Below, piece by piece: positions 15,246 through 24,284 of a stretch of DNA of 64,000 nt. Position 1 is the stretch's first letter, and the number at the start of each line of letters is the position of its first letter. The position numbers and the translations under genes are program-made. Origin of the DNA: Oscillospiraceae bacterium (GTDB lineage: Bacteria > Bacillota > Clostridia > Oscillospirales > Ruminococcaceae); assembly GCA_019423755.1 (NCBI GenBank), contig JAHZAU010000007.1:1-64000 (forward strand), written 5' to 3'. The notes under the pieces were generated by a model. That model saw only the letters and a program-made list of their open reading frames with translations, made no database searches and was not told where the DNA came from.

Positions 15246-16853
15246 ATGGCAATTATCGTATCCAATATTAAAACCAGCCTGGAACAGGGCATCCCGGAGA
15301 TCTTGGAGGCGGGGCGCCGCCTGGCCCGGGTCAAGGCCGGGGAGGTGGAGCGGCTCTACCTGGTGAAAAGCTCGGTGGACGCCAGAAAGCGCAGCCAGAT
15401 CCACCTGGTAAGCACCGTGGGCATCCAGCTGCGCGGCGGTCCCGAGGCGGAGCAGGCCTTTTTGTCCCGAAACAGCGGCAACCCACAGCTGAAGCTGGAA
15501 GTCCCCGCAAAAACGGAATTTACCACCGGCAGCGAGCCCATGGCCCACCCGCCGGTGGTAGCGGGCTTTGGCCCAGCGGGGATGTTTGCCGCCCTGGCCC
15601 TGGCCCGCATGGGTTACTGTCCGGTGGTGTTGGAACGCGGCCAGGCGGTGGAACAGAGGGTGGAGAAGGTGCAGCAGTTCTGGCAGCAGTGCCAGCTGGA
15701 CCCGGAGTGCAACGTGCAGTTTGGCGAAGGCGGCGCCGGGACCTTCTCGGACGGCAAGCTCACCTGCCGCATCAGCGACCCTCGCTGCGGTTTTGTGGTG
15801 GAGGAGCTGGTGGCCCACGGCGCGCCGGAGGAGGTGCGCTGGAAGCAGAAGCCCCATGTGGGCACCGACCTGCTGCGGGATGTGGTAAAGAACATCCGGC
15901 AGGAGATCCTGGCCCTGGGCGGCCGGGTGGAATTCGGCACCCGGCTCACCGGCCTTGTCTGGCGGCAGGGACGCCTGGCCGGGGTACAGACCACCGCCGG
16001 GGAGATCCCCACCCAGGCGCTGGTGCTGGCGGTGGGGCACAGCGCCCGGGACACCTTCTCCATGCTTATGGAGGACGGGGTCTTCCTGGAGCCCAAGCCC
16101 TTTTCGGTAGGGGTGCGCATCGAGCAGCGCCAGGAGGTCATCGACCGGGGGCTGTACGGGAACTTTGCTGGGCATCCGGCCCTGCCCAAAGGGGAGTACC
16201 AGCTGTCGCATCGTGTAGAAAACAGGGGAGTTTATACTTTTTGTATGTGCCCCGGGGGCTTTGTGGTGCCTTCCGCCTCGGAGACGGAGACGGTGGTCAC
16301 CAACGGTATGAGCGAATACGCCCGAGATGCCGCCAACGCCAACGCCGCTCTGGTGGTGTCGGTAGGCCCGGAGGACTACGGCTCCCACCCGCTGGACGGC
16401 ATCCGCTTCCAGCGGGAGATCGAGCGGCGGGGCTTTGCCCTGGGCGGCGGGGACTACACCGCCCCGGCCCAGACGGCCCACAGCTTCCTAAACGGGGACA
16501 AGCCCACCCTGGCGGCTCGGACCCAGCCCTCCTTTGCCAACGGGGTGCGCCCCGCCCGGCTGGAAGAGCTGTTCCCCCAGGTGGTCAACCGGATGCTGCG
16601 GTTAGGGCTGGGGCAGTTTGAGCGCAAGCTGCCCGGCTTTGCCGACGCCGACGCCCAGCTCACCGGCCCAGAGACCCGCACCTCCTCCCCGGTGCGCATC
16701 ACCCGCTCCCCGGAAAGCCTGCAGGCCCTGGGGAAGGAGGGGCTCTACCCCTGCGGGGAAGGCGCCGGGTACGCCGGCGGCATCATCAGCGCGGCGGTGG
16801 ACGGCGTGCGGGTGGCCCAAAAGATCATGGAGCAGTACCGCCCTTTGCGGTAA
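15246..16853 (+). CDS. FAD-dependent dehydrogenase (COG2509-type)
   Basis: A 535-residue NAD(P)/FAD-dependent oxidoreductase. An N-terminal domain (about residues 1-85, with VKSSVDARKRSQIHLV) precedes the Rossmann FAD motif VVAGFGPAGMFAALALARMG at about 100-119. QFGEGGAGTFSDGKL and a C-terminal GEGAGYAGGIISAAVDGV dinucleotide motif are typical of this uncharacterised family. Start 15246 follows AAAGAAAGGAACCGACT; a longer frame reaches back to 15156 without a ribosome site. The family commonly sits beside cdaA-ybbR or glmM in Clostridia. The substrate is unknown. Confidence 0.88.
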   Translation: MAIIVSNIKTSLEQGIPEILEAGRRLARVKAGEVERLYLVKSSVDARKRSQIHLVSTVGIQLRGGPEAEQAFLSRNSGNPQLKLEVPAKTEFTTGSEPMAHPPVVAGFGPAGMFAALALARMGYCPVVLERGQAVEQRVEKVQQFWQQCQLDPECNVQFGEGGAGTFSDGKLTCRISDPRCGFVVEELVAHGAPEEVRWKQKPHVGTDLLRDVVKNIRQEILALGGRVEFGTRLTGLVWRQGRLAGVQTTAGEIPTQALVLAVGHSARDTFSMLMEDGVFLEPKPFSVGVRIEQRQEVIDRGLYGNFAGHPALPKGEYQLSHRVENRGVYTFCMCPGGFVVPSASETETVVTNGMSEYARDAANANAALVVSVGPEDYGSHPLDGIRFQREIERRGFALGGGDYTAPAQTAHSFLNGDKPTLAARTQPSFANGVRPARLEELFPQVVNRMLRLGLGQFERKLPGFADADAQLTGPETRTSSPVRITRSPESLQALGKEGLYPCGEGAGYAGGIISAAVDGVRVAQKIMEQYRPLR

Positions 16854-16854
16854 C

Positions 16855-16884
16855 AAAAAATCCCCTCCCAAAACGGGAGGGGAT
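16855..16884 (-). terminator. Terminator of the phosphoesterase gene
   Basis: TCCCCTCCC pairs with GGGAGGGGA around AAAAC. On the minus strand it ends in six Ts; on the plus strand there is no T run, so it works best leftwards. Confidence 0.75.
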
Positions 16885-16888
16885 CGGC

Positions 16889-17554
16889 TTATTCCAGCGG
16901 TTCCAGCTGGGTAAACAGAGCGTGATAGTACGGGGGGACCCGCTTGTCCAGATGGTAGCAGCCAAAGTACCAGTGCGAATAGGTAACCTTGTCGGAGATC
17001 TCGTCAAAGAAGGCGGAAAGGGGATTGTCGTGGTCCCGGTCCATGTCTAAAAAGTGCCGCACCCGGCTGGAAGACTCGTGGCTGAGGATGACGTCCACCT
17101 GGTTGCCGGCGGCGGCTAAGTTTTCCCGCGCCTGCGCCAGCTCCTCGGGGGAGGGCAGCTCCCGCTCCCACCAAAGGCCGTCGGCCAGGCGGGCGTCCAG
17201 GTCGGTGCTTTCCCCGCCGCCAAAGGCGAAGATCCGCTTGCCCTCGATGGTGAACACCCCGCCCCGCTGCAGCCAAAGCAGGTTGGGGGCCAGGCGCCGC
17301 ACCTGTCCGCCGTTCCAGTCCTCCAAAGGGTACTGTTCCAGCAGGTCCAGGTTATCGTGGGTACCTTCCACAAACAGGATGTTATATTTGAGCTTGCTGA
17401 TTTTCTTTAAAACGGCCTGCTCCGCCTTGGAGCCGGTCCAAACAAAGCCAAAGTCGCCGCAGACCAGCAGGATGTCCCCCTTTTTCAGGCAGCGAAACGC
17501 CCGGGAACGCAGGCGGTCCCAATCGCCGTGCAGATCGCCGGTCACATAGATCAT
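16889..17554 (-). CDS. Metallophosphoesterase
   Basis: A 221-residue calcineurin-like phosphoesterase. Motifs in order: GDLHGD (residues 6-11), LVCGDFGFVW (about 30-39), EGTHDN (in place of GNHD, about 63-68), and an ILSHE block near 156. The fourth His motif lies near SHWYFGCYHLDKR, where GH is replaced. It is a single cytosolic domain with no signal peptide. The substrate cannot be predicted. Convergent with the FAD gene. Confidence 0.85.
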   Translation of the reverse strand: MIYVTGDLHGDWDRLRSRAFRCLKKGDILLVCGDFGFVWTGSKAEQAVLKKISKLKYNILFVEGTHDNLDLLEQYPLEDWNGGQVRRLAPNLLWLQRGGVFTIEGKRIFAFGGGESTDLDARLADGLWWERELPSPEELAQARENLAAAGNQVDVILSHESSSRVRHFLDMDRDHDNPLSAFFDEISDKVTYSHWYFGCYHLDKRVPPYYHALFTQLEPLE

Positions 17555-17667
17555 AGGTCGGTCCCCTTTCTTTTGGTGGATACTCTTTTTATCTTACCGC
17601 AGAAAGGGAAGCTTTGGCAAGGCTAATTTGTGAAGAAATCATGAAAATAACCAAGAAGGTTTGGATG

Positions 17668-17697
17668 TTGTTTTACAAATCTGCGTCGGTATATTAT
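17668..17697 (+). promoter_or_regulatory. Promoter of the DD-carboxypeptidase gene
   Basis: TTGTTT (17668-17673) and TATTAT (17692-17697), spacer 18, in an AT-rich patch 93 bases before the start codon. A TATAAT alternative overlaps at 17695. Confidence 0.55.
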
Positions 17698-17789
17698 AAT
17701 AATAAAAGACGGAAATTCGTTTGCCTGGGCCAAGGTCCGGGCGATTTGGGAGATAGAGCAGAACTTCAGAACAAGACAGGAGCGAAGCG

Positions 17790-19295
17790 ATGAAAAGACA
17801 AAAGTTTTGGGCACTGGCGCTGGCCGTGCTGATCATGATGGGAACGGCGTGCAGCCTGCTGGGCTTTGCCGAGGAAGCCACGGTGCTGCCGGAGACCGCC
17901 GAGACGGTGGAGGACGAGACCGCGCCGGATTCGGCCTCGGAGATCCAATCGGACCTGCCGCTGGACATCTCCCAGGGCAGCGTCCCCTTTGAGGACCAGC
18001 TGTCCCCCGATACCGCGGTGTATATGATGGAGATGAAGACCGGTACCATCATCCACGCCCGCAACGAACACGAAAAACGCTACCCGGCCTCTCTGACCAA
18101 GATCATGACCTGCATCCTGGCGCTGGAGAACATCCCGGACCTGAGCGTTAAGATCACCTACAAAAGCTATATCCAGAACATCGTCTACGAGATGAACAAG
18201 CAGGCCGGATGGGGTATCTCCCTGGGCGGCCTTATGGCAGGGGACGAGCTGACGGCGGAGCAGCTGCTTTACGGCCTCATGCTCCCCTCGGCCAACGAGA
18301 TCGCGGTCATCCTGGCGGACTATGTGGGCAACGGCGATCTGGACGCCTTCTACCAGATGATGAACGACAAGGCCGCGGAGCTGGGCTGTCAGAACACCCA
18401 TTTTTCCAACTGCAACGGCCTTTCGGACGAAAACAACTACACCACCGCCTACGACATGGCGCTGATCACCCAGTACGCCATGCAGAACGAGACCTTCCGC
18501 GAGATCGTCTCTACCAGCCAGTACGACATCAAGATCGACGACAGCCGCAACAACCTGAGCCAAAACCATCCCGGCGAGGAGAAGCTGTCCTTTGTGACCA
18601 CCAACCCGTTGCTCAAGCAGTCCAGCGGCTCCCTCTACCGTCCGGAGGTCATCGGCGTCAAGACCGGCAGCCTGGAGGAGGCCGGCCGCTGCCTGGTTTC
18701 GGTGGCGCAGAAGGACGGTTACGAGTACCTGCTGGTGGTTATGAACGCCCCCTTTGAGGACGCGACCTCGGCGGCCCAGTATTCCTGCTGGTTCTACGAC
18801 TGGGCCTTTGATACCTTCCGGGCCAAGACCATCGTGGAAAAGGGCTCCTACATCCACAGCATCAACGACGTGCGCCTGGCCAAGGACGGCAAGGACCATC
18901 TGACCCTCATGAGCGGCCAGACCTTCACCGCCCTGCTGCCCTCCAACATCGAGGTGGACAACGTGCGCCGCATCGCCTATGACCTGAACGGCAACAAGAT
19001 GACCAGCGACAACTACATCGAAGCGCCGGTGCAGAAGGGGGAACCTCTGGGCAAGCTGTATCTGATGCTCTACGGGCAGAAGCTGGGCGAGGTGGATATG
19101 CTGGCGGCCGAGGATATCGAGGCCAGCCCGCTGCTGGTGACGCTGGACAAGATCGCCGGCTTCTTCTCCTCCTTTGCCTTTAAGTTTGTATTCTTGTTCG
19201 TTCTGTTTGTGGTGGTGCTCTACCTGGGCCTGGTGCTGGTAAAGAACCGGGAGAAGAAACGCTACCGCAAAATGAGCCGCCGGCGCCGCTTCTAA
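17790..19295 (+). CDS. D-alanyl-D-alanine carboxypeptidase (DacF/PBP5 type)
   Basis: A 501-residue penicillin-binding protein trimming the terminal D-Ala from peptidoglycan stems. A signal peptide (about 1-27, MKRQKFWALALAVLIMMGTACS) is followed by an acidic linker and the peptidase domain with SLTK (S-x-x-K), SAN (S-x-N, in MLPSANE) and KTG (GVKTGS). A beta-rich region follows. A C-terminal membrane anchor at about 455-485 precedes a strongly basic tail (KKRYRKMSRRRRF). ACAGGAGCGAAGCG precedes the ATG. It is 40 bases upstream of the DUF1667 gene. Confidence 0.93.
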   Translation: MKRQKFWALALAVLIMMGTACSLLGFAEEATVLPETAETVEDETAPDSASEIQSDLPLDISQGSVPFEDQLSPDTAVYMMEMKTGTIIHARNEHEKRYPASLTKIMTCILALENIPDLSVKITYKSYIQNIVYEMNKQAGWGISLGGLMAGDELTAEQLLYGLMLPSANEIAVILADYVGNGDLDAFYQMMNDKAAELGCQNTHFSNCNGLSDENNYTTAYDMALITQYAMQNETFREIVSTSQYDIKIDDSRNNLSQNHPGEEKLSFVTTNPLLKQSSGSLYRPEVIGVKTGSLEEAGRCLVSVAQKDGYEYLLVVMNAPFEDATSAAQYSCWFYDWAFDTFRAKTIVEKGSYIHSINDVRLAKDGKDHLTLMSGQTFTALLPSNIEVDNVRRIAYDLNGNKMTSDNYIEAPVQKGEPLGKLYLMLYGQKLGEVDMLAAEDIEASPLLVTLDKIAGFFSSFAFKFVFLFVLFVVVLYLGLVLVKNREKKRYRKMSRRRRF

Positions 19296-19335
19296 GCGCC
19301 CCGGGGATAAGCTGGAAAGGAAGAATCGTCACACC

Positions 19336-19716
19336 ATGAAAGAGATCACATGTCAGGAATGCCCCAACCGCTGCAAGCTGTTGGTGGAGGAGGAAAACGG
19401 GGAGATCGTGGTAAAAGGCAACCGCTGCCCCCGCGGCGCCCGCTTTGGTAAGGCGGAGTTTGCCGGAGACCGCCGGGTGGTGCATGGCAAGGTGCGCACC
19501 GCCTTTGCCCAGGCGCCGTCGGTGCCGGTCTGCACCAGCGGGGGGATTCCCCAGGGCCTGGTGTACAAAGCTACCCTGCGGATGAAGCGCCTGCAGATCA
19601 CCCAGCCCATGGAAAAGGGCCAGGTGGTGGAGGCAAACTTCCTGGGAGCGGGCGTGGACCTGCTGTTGGATACCGATGAATTGGCCGCTGTTTCGGCCCC
19701 CGAGACCCAAGAATAA
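19336..19716 (+). CDS. DUF1667 domain protein
   Basis: A 126-residue protein with an N-terminal CQECPNRCKLLVEEENGE motif, further Cys in GNRCPRGARFGKAE, and the typical middle RMKRLQITQPMEKGQVVEANFLGAGVDLLL. DUF1667 proteins are usually found with FAD/NAD oxidoreductases of the glycerol-3-phosphate dehydrogenase or LhgO type and may hold an Fe-S or zinc site. Here the neighbour is a carboxypeptidase. It ends 7 bases before a terminator. Confidence 0.85.
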   Translation: MKEITCQECPNRCKLLVEEENGEIVVKGNRCPRGARFGKAEFAGDRRVVHGKVRTAFAQAPSVPVCTSGGIPQGLVYKATLRMKRLQITQPMEKGQVVEANFLGAGVDLLLDTDELAAVSAPETQE

Positions 19717-19722
19717 CCCGTC

Positions 19723-19760
19723 AAACCGCCCGGATCGTTCCCCGATTCGGGCGGTTTTTT
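19723..19760 (+). terminator. Terminator after the DUF1667 gene
   Basis: AACCGCCCG pairs with CGGGCGGTT, followed by six Ts. From here to 20023 there is no gene; the stretch is GC-rich, then has short T and A runs around 19880-19940 with no clear ORF. Confidence 0.85.
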
Positions 19761-20023
19761 GCGCCCTGGCACCCGGAAAGGCGACACCCAGCCCTGACCG
19801 GGGCGTCAGGCGGTTTTCACCGGGAAAACGGATTTTTCACCCGGGTTTCATGGGGGTTCACATAGGTTTCAGATTGGCGTTTTGTAACCATTTTGTAATC
19901 TTTTGTGGGGCCGAAACCGACTTTCCCTTAAAAAAAGCCATTTGTGGACAGCGGGGAGATGGAAGCTTGTGACAATCGTCATTCCCCGTTCAAACAAAGT
20001 TCAGAAAGCCCAAAACCGGCCGG

Positions 20024-20052
20024 TTGCAAGGGTTTAAAAAAGCCGGTATACT
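20024..20052 (+). promoter_or_regulatory. Promoter of the surface-protein gene
   Basis: TTGCAA (20024-20029) and TATACT (20047-20052), spacer 17. It implies a 5' untranslated region of about 170 bases before the ATG at 20230; no ORF is seen in it. Confidence 0.8.
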
Positions 20053-20229
20053 AACCTCAGACAGCAGCACGGCGGTCAAACACAAGACCGGGCGCCGCTG
20101 GCAGACAGGTTCCGGAACTTCTGTCGAACAAACCGATACCGCAAACAAGGGACACCGGCCCGCCGCCCCTGGCTATGGAGAAGCCGGCGCGGCCTGATGG
20201 GGCCTTCCCTTCGACAGGAGGACATTTTT

Positions 20230-21738
20230 ATGAAAAAAGCAATCTCTGTTGCACTGGCTTCTGCCATGGTCATGGGCCTTGGCATCAACGCCTTTGCAGA
20301 TATTTCTTATAACACCGGCGCCGGCACCGAAGAGGTAGACCTGGAAGAAGTCGGCCTCTGCTTCGACGGCGATCTGATCATCGAACGCGACGGCGAGATG
20401 TACACCAGCGCCGAGCTGGACGAGACCGAAGAGGACGCCGAATTCCGCCCCGGCGACGTGATCTACATGCCGCTGTACGGTGACGACCAGCTGGAGTACG
20501 ACGGAAACTATACCGAAGGTACAGAGGCGCTGCCCCGAGTAACCAAGACTTACGCGCTCACAGATACGACTTCCGCTAGCTACGATCCCGGAAACCGTTA
20601 TAAAGTGGCGGGTATTACCGATAAAGATGGAAATGACGTATATTACAGCTATACCGATGGTAAGCTGTATCTGGAAACCGATGGTACGGAAGTAACTCAG
20701 CTGAAGTATGACGGTGAAACCCGTGACATCGCTTCCTTCACACTCAATGAAGCAGATACCAGAGAAGATGGTACCCTGACCATTACCCTGGCTGCCCGGG
20801 AAGCAACCGATGCTGAGAATGGTGACGATATCGTAACCGATGTTGGCTACGGCCCCTACACCGGCGAGATCGGTAAGAACTGGTCCATCAACTTCATCGA
20901 AAAATCCGAAAACTATGTGGAGAAGGCCTCCTTCTACAAGGCCAAATCCGCCGACACCGACCTGGATACCGGCGCTTGGTACGTTAAGGTCGAGCTGAAA
21001 GACCTGTTCGACTCGGTGGACGAGGATGAGGTCTACTACAAGGTTTATGTCTCCGACAACAACAACCAGAACAAGACCAACCAGGTTTACGTCAAAGGCA
21101 CCTACGCCAACGAGACCATCAAATACGTAGACTTTGAGTGGACCAACAACGCCAACACCCCCGCCGTATGGCAGGTGAAAAAGGGTGAAAACGGCACCGC
21201 TGTCTTCGACTTCCAGGATAAAGCCTTCTTCACCGTGAAGATGTACTCCGAAGAGAAGATGTACCTGGATCTGAACACCGCTTACCAGAATGCCATCGCC
21301 AATGAGTACGACGCGGAGTTTGATTCCTTCTACAAATTCCAGGGTACCAACGCCAACTTCTCCCGCACCGGCGAGCTGATCATCGAATCCGACGACCCTA
21401 ACCTGTTCGTTTATGAGATCGATGAGGACGGCTACCTCTACCCCGTAGACGCCAACTATGTGGAAGATTACCAGATCACCCACACCAACGATAAGATCAA
21501 CGGTTATGTCTTCAATACCAAGACCCTGGGCAACTACGTTCTGTCCGAGGAAGAACTGGAAGTAGAAGAGGACTACACCGAGGTCCCCGAAGAAGAGGAA
21601 GACAATTCCTCCAGCAATCAGGAGACCGATGTTGACAAAGAAAACCCCAACACCGGCGCCAATGACTTTGTCGGCGTAGCAGTTGCAATGGCTATCGTAT
21701 CCATGGCAGGCGCAGGCGCTCTGGCTCTGAAAAAATAA
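20230..21738 (+). CDS. Secreted surface protein with LPxTG-like NPNTG anchor
   Basis: A 502-residue cell-surface protein. The signal peptide is residues 1-23 (MKKAISVALASAMVMGLGINAFA). The mature part is acidic and beta-rich. The C-terminus has an acidic spacer, then NPNTGAND, a hydrophobic stretch and a KK tail, a sortase-type signal. Residues about 343-443 match the C-terminal module of the secreted protein at 60744-61724. ATG 20230 follows GACAGGAGGACATTTTT. Bases about 20540-20845 use GAT, GTA and GGT far more than the GAC/GTC-rich flanks, suggesting a recombined segment. The function is unknown; there is no sortase gene in the window. Confidence 0.85.
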   Translation: MKKAISVALASAMVMGLGINAFADISYNTGAGTEEVDLEEVGLCFDGDLIIERDGEMYTSAELDETEEDAEFRPGDVIYMPLYGDDQLEYDGNYTEGTEALPRVTKTYALTDTTSASYDPGNRYKVAGITDKDGNDVYYSYTDGKLYLETDGTEVTQLKYDGETRDIASFTLNEADTREDGTLTITLAAREATDAENGDDIVTDVGYGPYTGEIGKNWSINFIEKSENYVEKASFYKAKSADTDLDTGAWYVKVELKDLFDSVDEDEVYYKVYVSDNNNQNKTNQVYVKGTYANETIKYVDFEWTNNANTPAVWQVKKGENGTAVFDFQDKAFFTVKMYSEEKMYLDLNTAYQNAIANEYDAEFDSFYKFQGTNANFSRTGELIIESDDPNLFVYEIDEDGYLYPVDANYVEDYQITHTNDKINGYVFNTKTLGNYVLSEEELEVEEDYTEVPEEEEDNSSSNQETDVDKENPNTGANDFVGVAVAMAIVSMAGAGALALKK

Positions 21739-21861
21739 TCACTGACCGCAGATAGCAAAAGCAAGAAAAAGTCGATCGTTTCATCGCAGGATTTCTCCGA
21801 ATTTCTCTTCACAAAATGGCGGATACGGGCTCCACACCTTGTCCGCTCCCTATGAAAAAAT

Positions 21862-21901
21862 AAAGCGCCGCCTCTCCCGCTCAGGGTGAGGCGGCGCTTT
21901 T
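21862..21901 (+). terminator. Terminator after the surface-protein gene
   Basis: AAGCGCCGCCTC pairs with GAGGCGGCGCTT, followed by TTTT; a TA-rich stretch precedes it. Confidence 0.85.
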
Positions 21902-21918
21902 GCGTCCGGATTCGTGCA

Positions 21919-21949
21919 GAAAAACACCCGGCCGAAAGGCCGGGTGTGG
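21919..21949 (-). terminator. Terminator of the 2-hydroxyacid dehydrogenase gene
   Basis: ACACCCGGCC pairs with GGCCGGGTGT around GAAA; on the minus strand it is followed by TTTTTC. Confidence 0.85.
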
Positions 21950-21955
21950 AATGGT

Positions 21956-22915
21956 TTACAGCTGGATGGTGTTGATGGGGTGGCCGTCGCGGTAGGCGAT
22001 GAGATTGTCCCGCATAATGGACATAAGGCGCATCCGGGCCTCCCGGGGCGCCCAGGAGATGTGCGGGGTCACCACACAGCGGGGGCTGTCGATGAGGGGA
22101 GAGCCGTTGCGGGGCGGTTCCTCCGAAAGGACGTCCAGCAGGGCCAGGCGGATTTTGCCCGACATAAGGGCGGCGCTCAGGTCCAGCTCGTTGATCAGCT
22201 GGCCGCGGGAGGTGTTGATGAGGATCATCCCCGGCTTCATTTTGGCGATGGTCTCCCGGCGGATCAGGTGGCGGGTCTCGTCGGTGAGAGGGCAGTGCAG
22301 CGACAGGCAGTCCGACTGGGACAGCACCTCGTCCAGGCTGGCAAAGCGGAGCATATCGCTTTCCAGGGAGCGGTCCGGGTCGGGGGTGTAGGCCAGCACC
22401 TTCATGCCGAAGGCGTTGGCGATGGAGGCCACCCGCTTGCCGATGCGTCCCAGGCCGATGATGCCCATGGTCTTGCCGTAGATCTCACTGATGGGGTACT
22501 TCCAGTAGGAAAAATCGGGGCAGCGCTTCCAAGCGCCTTCCCGTACCGAGGCAGCGTGCTCGGCGATATGGTTGGTGTAGGCCAGCAGCATGGCGAACAC
22601 ATGCTGGGCCACGCAGTTGGTGCAGTAGTCCGGCACGTTGCAGACCACGATGCCCTTCTCCTGGGCGTAGGCCACGTCCACGGTGTTGTAGCCGGTGGAA
22701 AGGATGCCGATAAAGCGGATGGAGGGGCAGGCGTCGATGGTCTCCCGGGTGATGGGAGTCTTGTTGGTGAGCACCACGTCGCAGTTGCTGATGCGGTTGA
22801 CGATCAGGCGGGCCTCGGTCCGGTCATAGACGATGGTGTCGCCGATCGCGTTGATCTCGTCCCAATTCAGGTCGCCAGGGTTGAGGGCAAATCCATCTAA
22901 TACAACGATCCTCAT
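21956..22915 (-). CDS. D-2-hydroxyacid dehydrogenase, glycerate dehydrogenase/hydroxypyruvate reductase-like
   Basis: A 319-residue NAD-dependent dehydrogenase. The nucleotide-binding motif is GKTMGIIGLGRIGKRVASIANAFG (about residues 145-168). The catalytic triad is visible as Arg in NTSRGQLIN, Glu in DVLSEEPP and His in VTPHISWAPREAR; the last block is close to HprA-type glycerate dehydrogenases. ATG 22915 has GAGGAGAATCG upstream, and a longer frame reaching 23047 lacks a ribosome site. Likely substrates are hydroxypyruvate or glyoxylate. Monocistronic. Confidence 0.9.
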   Translation of the reverse strand: MRIVVLDGFALNPGDLNWDEINAIGDTIVYDRTEARLIVNRISNCDVVLTNKTPITRETIDACPSIRFIGILSTGYNTVDVAYAQEKGIVVCNVPDYCTNCVAQHVFAMLLAYTNHIAEHAASVREGAWKRCPDFSYWKYPISEIYGKTMGIIGLGRIGKRVASIANAFGMKVLAYTPDPDRSLESDMLRFASLDEVLSQSDCLSLHCPLTDETRHLIRRETIAKMKPGMILINTSRGQLINELDLSAALMSGKIRLALLDVLSEEPPRNGSPLIDSPRCVVTPHISWAPREARMRLMSIMRDNLIAYRDGHPINTIQL

Positions 22916-22977
22916 AAAAACGATTCTCCTCTCGATGTTCTTGCCGGACCACCCGGGGCGAGCAATCCGATTCTTAT

Positions 22978-23007
22978 ACTTTAGCGCTACTTTGGCATAT
23001 TTGTCAA
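22978..23007 (-). promoter_or_regulatory. Possible promoter of the 2-hydroxyacid dehydrogenase gene
   Basis: On the minus strand TTGACA (23002-23007) and TAAAGT (22978-22983), spacer 18. The -35 is perfect, the -10 weak. Confidence 0.5.
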
Positions 23008-23069
23008 GATGGAGAAGGTTAAATTCCGGAATTTTGTAGGATGGCACAGATTGGAAAGCCGCTTTTTGA

Positions 23070-24206
23070 CTAATAATCTTGAAGCAACTCGACGATGACC
23101 GAGTTGGAAAGGAGGAAGCCTTCCCGGGTCAGCCGCAGGCGGCTGCCGTCGCGTTCCACCAGGCCGTGCTGTTCCAGCGGGGCGCTGCGGTGCAGCAGGG
23201 GGGCAAGCTCCACCTGGGGGTAACGGCGGGCGCAGTCGGCAAATCGCAGCCCTTGAGCCAGGCGCAGGCGCAGCATGGCGTATTCGAAAAAGTCCCCGCC
23301 CCGGCCGTCGGAGACCACAAGGGAGAAGGGGTCCGCCGCGGCGCAGAAGCCTTCCAGGTCCCGGGGGAAGGAGAAGCGCTCGCCGCCCAGGAAGGAATAA
23401 GCCGAGGGCCCCAGTCCCAGGTAGGGGCGGCAGTCCCAGTAGCGCAGGTTGTGGCGGCTTTCAAAGCCCGGTCGGGCAAAGTTGGAGATCTCGTACTGCT
23501 GCCAGCCGTGGGCCTCCAAGGTCTGGACGGCGTGCAGGTAGAGCCGGCGGGTCTGCTCTTCGTCGGGGCACTGGTCCTCGATGTGCCGCCGGGCGAAGGG
23601 GGTGCCCTCCTCCACCGTCAGCAGGTAACCGGAGATATGCGGTACTTCCAGCTGGGCGAAGGTCTGGGCAAAGAGCGAGATGGAGTCTGCCGTCTGGCCG
23701 GGGGTGGCCAGCATCAGGTCCACCGAAAGGTTCTCAAAGCCGGCCTTGCGGCAGAGGGTCACGCTGTCCACCGCCTGCTGGAAGGTGTGCAGCCGCCCCA
23801 GGGTGCGCAGCTGCCGGTCGTCGGCGGCCTGTACCCCCATGGAGATGCGCCCAAAGCCCGCCTGCCGCAGAGCGCACAGCTCCTCTAGGCGCAGGGCGGC
23901 GGGGTTGGCCTCCAAGGTGACCTCACAGCCGGGCAGCAGGGAAAAGCGCTCAGACAGGCGTTCCAGCAGGCGGGAAAGGGCCCCGGCCCCCAGCAGCACC
24001 GGGGTGCCGCCGCCAAAATAGACGGTGTCCGCTTCCAGGCGCTGCCCGGCAGGGGAGAAGCGCTCGGCGGCCCGGTCGATGGCCCGCAGCAGGGCTTCGG
24101 TGTAGCGGGCGGCGGCTTCGGGGGTATAGCGCAGGGAGTAAAAGTCGCAGTAGGGGCATTTGGAAAGGCAGAAGGGGACGTGCAGATACAGGCCGATGGG
24201 CTCCAT
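23070..24206 (-). CDS. hemW: Radical SAM family heme chaperone HemW
   Basis: A 378-residue radical SAM protein. It begins MEPIGLYLHVPFCLSKCPYCDFYSL, with the 4Fe-4S CxxxCxxC at Cys 14, 18 and 21 and an extra aromatic/Cys context shared with HemW and HemN. GGGTPVLL is the SAM-binding GGE-like motif and VDLMLATPGQT is in the barrel. The C-terminal HemN domain ends with REGFLLSNSVIVELL. HemW inserts heme into respiratory proteins; in anaerobes its role is less clear. An AAAGGAGG site precedes the ATG. Confidence 0.93.
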   Translation of the reverse strand: MEPIGLYLHVPFCLSKCPYCDFYSLRYTPEAAARYTEALLRAIDRAAERFSPAGQRLEADTVYFGGGTPVLLGAGALSRLLERLSERFSLLPGCEVTLEANPAALRLEELCALRQAGFGRISMGVQAADDRQLRTLGRLHTFQQAVDSVTLCRKAGFENLSVDLMLATPGQTADSISLFAQTFAQLEVPHISGYLLTVEEGTPFARRHIEDQCPDEEQTRRLYLHAVQTLEAHGWQQYEISNFARPGFESRHNLRYWDCRPYLGLGPSAYSFLGGERFSFPRDLEGFCAAADPFSLVVSDGRGGDFFEYAMLRLRLAQGLRFADCARRYPQVELAPLLHRSAPLEQHGLVERDGSRLRLTREGFLLSNSVIVELLQDY

Positions 24207-24235
24207 GGGGGGACCTCCTTTGGAAAATGGAAGTG

Positions 24236-24274
24236 GAAAAAGGAAAGGCCGGGCCGGGAAAGCCCGGTCCGGCC
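24236..24274 (-). terminator. Terminator of the zinc-ribbon membrane protein gene
   Basis: GGCCGGaCCGGG pairs with CCCGGcCCGGCC (one mismatch) around a short pyrimidine loop; minus strand continues TTTCCTTTTT. Confidence 0.7.
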
Positions 24275-24284
24275 AAAGGATGCA

